The position numbers were made by a program, and so were the translations under genes. 64,000 bases of DNA from Njordibacter sp905182035. GTDB lineage: Bacteria; Pseudomonadota; Gammaproteobacteria; Pseudomonadales; Balneatricaceae. Under the pieces are notes generated by a model. It worked only from the letters and a program-made list of their open reading frames with translations, made no database searches and was not told where the DNA came from. The stretch spans positions 2,480,001-2,544,000 of the forward strand of contig NZ_CP159831.1 in the NCBI RefSeq assembly GCF_047730075.1, in the 5' to 3' direction. Positions 59,327 to 64,000 of the stretch are shown in pieces; the first letter of the stretch is position 1, and the number at the start of each line of letters is the position of its first letter.

Positions 59327-60079
59327 CTATAGTGCACCTCCGTCCAACCTCAAAGCGTGGCCATTGCAGGCCGCGGTCTGACACATAAATACCACTGCAG
59401 CAGCCACTTCCTCTGTTTGAGTAAACCGGCCAATGGGGTTGTCTTTAAGAAGCTGCTGCTCCGCCTGTTGGCGATCAACAGAAGTAGCCTGCATGATCTG
59501 CTCGATACTACGCTGAAGCATAGGGGTGTCGGTAAATCCCGGACACACTGCGTTAGTAGTGATGTTTTTTGGCCCCAGCTCAATTGCCAAAGACTTGACC
59601 AAACCAATGACCCCGTGTTTGGCGGCGCTATAGGCAGAGGCATATTTGTAACCCCTCAGCCCTGCAGTGGAAGACACTGCAATTAGGCGGCCAACCCCTT
59701 GTGCTAATAGGTCGGGTAGAACCGCTTGAAAGGTATTGAAACACCCGTTAAGGTTAACGCCCATAGCATCTTGCCAGTCTTGTTGAGACAGCTTGATGAA
59801 TGGACGAGCTTCGGCACTGCCCGCATTGGCTATAGCAATAGAAAACGGTCCGAACTTGTCACGTGCTTTACTCAATGCGGCATCTAAGGATGCTCTGTCA
59901 GTCACATCACATATCACAAACTGCGCGTTACGTAAGCTGGCCGCTAATTGTTTCAGCGGGGCCTCATTACGGCCACACAAAGTAAGCCAGCATCCTTGTG
60001 CATCCAGTTGTTGGGCGATAGCAAGGCCTACGCCTGAACCTGCGCCCGTCACTAGGGCGTGCTGATCCATTAAATTCAT
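59327..60079 (-). CDS. SDR dehydrogenase of the anthranilate cluster
   Basis: 250-aa classical SDR with TGAGSGVGLAIAQ, NAGSAEARPF, the catalytic YSAAK and PGFTDTPML. The start is ATG 60079 with AAGGA 5 nt upstream; a longer frame from TTG 60142 overlaps the monooxygenase gene and is rejected. It likely oxidises or reduces a hydroxyl/oxo group of the CoA-bound ring, as a 3-hydroxyacyl-CoA dehydrogenase-like step. Confidence 0.88.
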   Translation of the reverse strand: MNLMDQHALVTGAGSGVGLAIAQQLDAQGCWLTLCGRNEAPLKQLAASLRNAQFVICDVTDRASLDAALSKARDKFGPFSIAIANAGSAEARPFIKLSQQDWQDAMGVNLNGCFNTFQAVLPDLLAQGVGRLIAVSSTAGLRGYKYASAYSAAKHGVIGLVKSLAIELGPKNITTNAVCPGFTDTPMLQRSIEQIMQATSVDRQQAEQQLLKDNPIGRFTQTEEVAAAVVFMCQTAACNGHALRLDGGAL

Positions 60080-60080
60080 A

Positions 60081-62414
60081 TTATTCCTTGCCTTTATCTG
60101 AAGTAGGTATTGAGCTAGCTTGTAATGCTTTTTGAGCTTCAATCTGGGCTAAGCGATGGAACTGGTCCTTACCTGGCCCATAAGGTAATGGCCATTGTTG
60201 TTCTTCATCACCCAGTTGTGCAGCTGCATGATGAGTCCAATTAGGGTTTGCAAGATGAGGACGAGCCAAACAAACCAAATCGGCACGGCCAGCCATAAGA
60301 ATTGAATTGGCATGATCAGCTTCGAATATATTACCCACAGCCATGGTTGGTATGTCCGCCTCATGACGAATTTGATCAGCAAATGGCGTTTGGTACATAC
60401 GCCCATAAACTGGTTTAGCTTGTTTGCTGGTTTGACCACTGGAAACATCGATTATGTCGGCTCCAGCTTCTTTAAACGCCTTAGCAACAGCCACTGCTTG
60501 TGAAGGATCCATGCCCATGCCTTCCACCCAATCATGAGCAGAAATACGCACTGACATAGGCATATCTTTGGGCAACACGTCTCTAATTGCAGTAAACACA
60601 CGCAAAGGAAACCGGAGACGATTCTCCAAACTACCACCGTATTGATCTTCTCGTTCATTGGTTAGAGTAGTGATGAATGAAGACAATAAGTAACCATGAG
60701 CGCAGTGTAATTCAACCATATCAAAACCCGCTTCAAGGGCCATTTTGGCTGCTAAAACAAAGTCATTTAGTACTTGGCACATCATGACTTCAGTCATGGC
60801 CGATGGCGTTTGATTGCCTGCCGACCAAGCCACTGCGGAGGCTGCTTTTAGCGGCCAATTATTATTGAACTTATCACTAACGAGAGGAGCGTCCATTTTT
60901 TCCCAACCACGCTGGGTAGAGCCTTTAGGGCCGGCATGGCCAAGCTGTACACAAATTTTTGCTGCACTTTCTTGGTGTACAAAGTCGGTCACCCTGCGCC
61001 ACGCAACACCATGCTCGGGCGCATAAAGGCCAGGACAGCCTATAGTGATACGAGCATCAGCGCTGGTGCATGTCATTTCCACATAGACCAGCCCTGCACC
61101 ACCTTTGGCTAGGCTGCCATAATGCACCAAGTGCCAGTCTGTAGGACAACCCTCTTCGGCTTTGTATTGTGCCATTGGAGACACCACAATCCGATTGATA
61201 AGCTTAAGCCCACGCAACTTAAAGGGTGTAAAAATCGGACTGCGCTCAGTGACAAGGTTGTTACCTTGATGTTGAAACCATTGTTCTGCATCGGCTAACC
61301 ACTTCGGATCACGAAGGCGCAGGTTTTCGTGGCTAATACGCTGTGATCGAGTGAGTAGCGCGTAACTAAACTGTACTGGGTCTAAATCTAGGTAACGTTC
61401 TATCTGCTCAAACCACTCCATAGAATTACGTGCCGCAGACTGTAAACGTAGCACCTCTAGGCGGCGATCATTTTCATACTTAGTGAAGGCATTGCGTAAG
61501 TCGGCTTCTTGCTCTATATAGTCTGCCAAGGCAATGGCACTGTCGAAGGCTAGTCGGCTTCCAGAACCAATAGAAAAATGAGCTGTTGCCGCTGCATCTC
61601 CCATGAGTACTAAATTTTTGTGCGACCAGCGATTGCACATAACACGAGGAAAGTTGATCCATGCCGATCCACGAATATGCTTGGCATTGGTCATTAGGCT
61701 ATGTCCGCCTAGATGTTCTTTGAAAATATCCTCACAAATTGCAATTGATTCTTGTTGCGTCAGGTTCGCAAAACCAAATTTTTCAAAGGTGGTTTTACTA
61801 CATTCCACAATAAAAGTGGCAGTGTCATCACTAAATTGGTACGCATGTGCCCAGACCCATCCGTGTTTTGTTTTTTCAAAAATGAAAGCAAATGCATCAT
61901 CAAATTTTTGATGAGTACCCAGCCAGATAAAATGGCATAGGCGCTCATCAATTTGTGGCTCAAATACTGTAGCAAATTGAGTTCTCGCCTTGGACCTTAA
62001 GCCGTCTGATGCAACCACAAGATCATAGCTATCCATGTAGTCTTCATACTTTCCCGCTTCAGCTTCAAAGCGTAATTCAACACCTAGTTCCTGCGCCCTG
62101 TGCTGCAGTATTTGTAACAACTTCATGCGGCCAATACCACAAAAACCATGCCCGCCGGAAACCGAGCGCACGCCATCTTTAACAACTGCCACATCATCCC
62201 AGTAGGCAAACTCACCACGAATCGCTTGAGCACTAATGGGGTCGTTACGATCTACATTGGAGAGAGCCTCATCTGATAACACAACACCCCAACCAAAGGT
62301 ATCGTCTGGCCGATTTCTTTCAATCACCAAAATCTGATGACTGGGATTGCGCAATTTCATACTGATGGCAAAATAAAGACCTGCTGGGCCGCCTCCGATA
62401 CATGCTATTTTCAT
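60081..62414 (-). CDS. 2-Aminobenzoyl-CoA monooxygenase/reductase (bifunctional)
   Basis: 777-aa fusion. Residues 1 to about 375 are a PHBH-like FAD monooxygenase (CIGGGPAGLYFAISMKLRNP; GDAAATAHFSIGSGSRLA). From about 395 on it is an old-yellow-enzyme domain (FTPFKLRGLKLINRIVVSPM; HCAHGYLLSSFITTLTNERE; GGSLENRLRFP). This architecture is that of the Azoarcus evansii enzyme, which hydroxylates 2-aminobenzoyl-CoA at C5 and reduces the ring to 2-amino-5-oxocyclohex-1-enecarbonyl-CoA. Salicyloyl-CoA 5-hydroxylase is the closest alternative. It is the first gene of the operon, directly behind the operator/promoter, and one base before the SDR gene. Confidence 0.9.
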   Translation of the reverse strand: MKIACIGGGPAGLYFAISMKLRNPSHQILVIERNRPDDTFGWGVVLSDEALSNVDRNDPISAQAIRGEFAYWDDVAVVKDGVRSVSGGHGFCGIGRMKLLQILQHRAQELGVELRFEAEAGKYEDYMDSYDLVVASDGLRSKARTQFATVFEPQIDERLCHFIWLGTHQKFDDAFAFIFEKTKHGWVWAHAYQFSDDTATFIVECSKTTFEKFGFANLTQQESIAICEDIFKEHLGGHSLMTNAKHIRGSAWINFPRVMCNRWSHKNLVLMGDAAATAHFSIGSGSRLAFDSAIALADYIEQEADLRNAFTKYENDRRLEVLRLQSAARNSMEWFEQIERYLDLDPVQFSYALLTRSQRISHENLRLRDPKWLADAEQWFQHQGNNLVTERSPIFTPFKLRGLKLINRIVVSPMAQYKAEEGCPTDWHLVHYGSLAKGGAGLVYVEMTCTSADARITIGCPGLYAPEHGVAWRRVTDFVHQESAAKICVQLGHAGPKGSTQRGWEKMDAPLVSDKFNNNWPLKAASAVAWSAGNQTPSAMTEVMMCQVLNDFVLAAKMALEAGFDMVELHCAHGYLLSSFITTLTNEREDQYGGSLENRLRFPLRVFTAIRDVLPKDMPMSVRISAHDWVEGMGMDPSQAVAVAKAFKEAGADIIDVSSGQTSKQAKPVYGRMYQTPFADQIRHEADIPTMAVGNIFEADHANSILMAGRADLVCLARPHLANPNWTHHAAAQLGDEEQQWPLPYGPGKDQFHRLAQIEAQKALQASSIPTSDKGKE

Positions 62415-62446
62415 GAGTGTGTGCCTTAAAATCAGATCTTCATATA

Positions 62447-62489
62447 TTTACTTTAAGCTTAAATTATATTATTTTAGGCTTAAAGTAAA
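62447..62489 (-). promoter_or_regulatory. Promoter of the anthranilate operon within a large inverted repeat (probable MarR operator)
   Basis: Arms TTTACTTTAAGCTTAAA (62447-62463) and TTTAGGCTTAAAGTAAA (62473-62489) match at 16 of 17 positions with a 9-bp spacer. The left arm itself contains the perfect palindrome TTTAAGCTTAAA. A perfect minus-strand TATAAT (62468-62463) sits at the spacer and TTTACT 15 bp upstream overlaps the other arm, so a bound repressor would block RNA polymerase. It lies 33-75 bp before the first gene. Confidence 0.75.
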
Positions 62490-62882
62490 CGGCTAACTCA
62501 CAAATTATTTGAACACGACGAGCGTGGTCAAAAGTGATTATGGTTAATATACTGGAATAAATTTCATTACTAAGACACCATATACCAGAGCAATAAACTA
62601 AACTGAATATCGGCCCCTATATAGGTTCCCTTATGCAGAGAAGGGGGTCTTCCCCGATTCTACTTTACGGATCCGAGATCTACGTTTAAAAGTTTGGAAC
62701 CTTGTTTTAAGGGAGAATGGGGTGTAATTTCGTCTGCGCAGTAGTCTGTGTCTGCATCTTAAGGGCGCTAACGCGCCCCTCGTCGCTTCCGCGCCTATGA
62801 GTCTGCAGACAGTCCAAGGCATAGGGGACCATAAAGCACCGATGGTGTTTGCACTGAAAGCTTCACGGCAAGCCGCTCAACG
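62490..62882. other. Gene-free stretch between the operon and the terminase relic
   Basis: About 390 bp with no convincing ORF on either strand. It holds a short GC-rich hairpin (GGGCGC-TAAC-GCGCCC at 62763-62778) and base composition that shifts from AT-rich to GC-rich near 62740. It is probably decayed phage or island DNA. Confidence 0.45.
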
Positions 62883-63329
62883 TTAAGCGCAGCTATTAAC
62901 AGCAGATAACTGTGCTATTCTGTCAGCCCCTAATAACTTAACCAGGTCAGCATCGCTCATGGAGCGCAAGTTGGCGGTGGTGTAGCCTGAGCTATTGACC
63001 GATTTGGTAACCTGGGTAAGCCCATGCAACCTCATCTGGCTTTGTACAGCGATCAAAAACTCACTAGCGGTCAATGAAGAGAGCTTTGCTTGCTCATGGT
63101 CCCAGTGACAGCGCCGTAGCGTATACGCAGCGTCTTTATCGAGTTGAAGCCGCTGATTAGCGGACCATTCCTTCATTTTCGGATGGTTCATCAACTTATG
63201 TGCCGATTACCGCGCACCCCTGACATTAGGACCAACCACACGTCGGTAAGCCTCAGCCGCGTTTGTGGGATCTTTAATCATCTCGGCAGCAAAGCGGGTT
63301 TGTAGCTGTGTAAGTTTTATTGCTGACAT
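62883..63329 (-). pseudogene. Phage terminase small subunit, broken by an in-frame stop
   Basis: A frame from ATG 63329 (AGGTG 6 nt upstream) runs 149 codons to the TAA at 62883 but is interrupted by TAA at codon 41 (63209-63207). Translation through it gives TRFAAEMIKDPTNAAEAYRR, then after the stop SAHKLMNHPKMKEWSANQR and a 90-residue remainder. The pattern of a short helix, NAAEAYRR, a nick-like SAHKLMNHPK and a helical C-terminal part resembles Terminase_2 small subunits. The downstream half could restart at ATG 63191, but its ribosome binding site is poor. The identity rests on recognition by eye. Confidence 0.55.
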
Positions 63330-63366
63330 ACGGATCACCTCAAAGTGCTGCTATTACTGGAGGACG

Positions 63367-63387
63367 CGAGTCCGGGCACTGGTAGCA
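63367..63387 (+). repeat. Imperfect copy of the tRNA-Leu 3' end (probable att remnant)
   Basis: CGAGTCCG-gg-CACTGGTA-g-CA matches 18 of 21 bases of the tRNA-Leu 3' end at 49555-49575, in the same orientation, and CATATT follows in both places within 2 nt. It lies between the terminase relic and the integrase stub. It is the expected direct repeat left by integration into a tRNA gene, somewhat decayed. Confidence 0.65.
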
Positions 63388-63450
63388 CATATTCTTGGAA
63401 AATCCGGTAACCTATTAATATACATTAAGAATATCTATCTTCTAATTATC

Positions 63451-63696
63451 ATGAGAACCGCTACCATGCACCATGAATATTCTTACATTGTCCTCCCTAA
63501 ATACACTTATTATTACTCGCTTAGAGTCCCGTTGGACATACGTGGACAATATAAGACCAAGCGTATTGCAGTAAGCCTTCGCACTCACTCTAAACGCGCA
63601 GCCTTAAGAGGCTCACAACAGGTCAGCATTCAGTTGGAAAACCACTGGAGTGCAATCCGAGTACAGCAAACTGATAGAATGCCCATAATTTGCTAA
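63451..63696 (+). pseudogene. N-terminal fragment of a tyrosine integrase
   Basis: 81 codons from ATG 63451 (or ATG 63466). YYYSLRVPLDIRGQYKTKRI and the following VSLRTHSKRAALRGSQQ match the pattern of the DUF6538/N-terminal domain of phage-type integrases (a Y-x-R-x-P-x-D-x-R motif, then S-L-x-T). The core-binding and catalytic domains are missing, so the gene is truncated. It starts 64 bp past the tRNA-Leu-like repeat, the usual place of an integrase next to its att site. Confidence 0.6.
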
Positions 63697-63785
63697 TCAC
63701 AGGCATATTGCTATGATGTCCCTAGTCAATATGCTAATCATTAGCTTGGCTAAAATAATAATAACGAACTGTTAAGGGGAAATTT

Positions 63786-64000
63786 ATGATGGATGGTATA
63801 GTAAGTAGTATTAGAAAATTAACTGAAGCGGGCATCGCACTTGTTGCTTTAGCGATCGTTTTAGAGGTAATTTTTGGTGCTAATGTGGCATTCGTAGGTG
63901 TTGGTGTTGTTGATAATGTTATCAGCATTATTAGCACATTAGGCGGTGAAGGGTTGATAGGTTTAGCCTCAATCGCAATTATTTACTCTCTATTCAACAG
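63786..64000 (+). CDS. Small hydrophobic two-helix membrane protein (runs to window edge)
   Basis: ATG 63786 (or 63789) has AAGGGGA 5 nt upstream, a strong ribosome binding site. The visible 71 codons encode a short charged N-terminus (DGIVSSIRKLTEAG), a first helix (IALVALAIVLEVIFGANVAF), a loop around VDNVISIISTLGGEG and a second helix (LIGLASIAIIYSLF). The composition is like holins, small toxins or bacteriocin-like peptides, but I recognise no family. The frame is still open at the edge. It follows the integrase stub and may belong to a mobile element. Confidence 0.6.
   Translation, partial: MMDGIVSSIRKLTEAGIALVALAIVLEVIFGANVAFVGVGVVDNVISIISTLGGEGLIGLASIAIIYSLFN

Noticed and set aside
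60080..60142. N-terminal extension of the cluster SDR from a TTG
   Set aside because: It would overlap the monooxygenase gene by 60 bp, lacks a ribosome binding site, and the SDR fold starts right after the ATG at 60079.
62631..62822. 63-codon minus-strand open frame
   Set aside because: No ribosome binding site, Arg-rich low-information translation, and no resemblance to any family; it looks like a chance frame in GC-richer DNA.
62763..62890. Integron attC-like ends (GCGCTAAC ... GTTAAGCGC about 125 bp apart) next to the terminase frame
   Set aside because: Only one end fits the core-site consensus well, the internal arms pair poorly, and the adjacent gene is better explained as a phage terminase relic.

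Overview
The window is a housekeeping-rich stretch of a marine-type gammaproteobacterial chromosome. The EF-Tu protein (407 aa with an acidic insert after its NKSD motif), the tRNA-thr-tyr-gly-thr/tuf/trp/secE/nusG order, the complete isc operon and the queA-tgt-yajC-secDF block point to the Cellvibrionales/Oceanospirillales part of the class. No species can be named from the sequence alone. Almost everything is on the minus strand.

Region 1 (1-3.1 kb): the start of a probable threonine dehydrogenase gene, kbl, an XRE-cupin regulator and a short-chain dehydrogenase. Region 2 (3.2-26 kb) is the translation/transcription core: tuf-fusA-rpsG-rpsL (str operon); then, on the plus strand, a second EF-G gene and a chromate transporter gene; then rpoC-rpoB-rplL-rplJ-rplA-rplK-nusG-secE, tRNA-Trp, a second and nearly identical tuf, and four tRNA genes. 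Several hairpins, an L10-type leader and two attenuator-like structures sit in the gaps. The S10 operon that usually follows tuf is absent.

Region 3 (26-49.2 kb): coaX-birA-der-bamB-yfgM-hisS-rodZ-rlmN-ndk, then the iron-sulfur operon iscR-iscSUA-hscBA-fdx-iscX with a clear IscR-type operator, cysE, trmJ, a SuhB homologue whose catalytic metal ligands are mostly replaced, and secF-secD-yajC-tgt-queA.

Region 4 (49.5-63.4 kb) looks like an acquired catabolic island at the 3' end of a tRNA-Leu(CAA) gene. It carries one long minus-strand operon for CoA-dependent aerobic anthranilate (2-aminobenzoate) breakdown: the bifunctional 2-aminobenzoyl-CoA monooxygenase/reductase, an SDR, a MarR regulator, enoyl-CoA hydratase, acyl-CoA dehydrogenase, an aryl-CoA ligase, a complete Liv-type ABC importer, a hotdog thioesterase and a RidA-family protein. 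A 17-bp-arm inverted repeat surrounding a perfect -10 box lies in front of the operon and is the likely MarR operator. The far end has a phage terminase small-subunit gene broken by an in-frame stop, an imperfect direct copy (18/21) of the tRNA-Leu 3' end, and the N-terminal stub of a tyrosine integrase. Region 5 (63.7-64 kb) begins a small hydrophobic protein gene that runs to or past the window edge.
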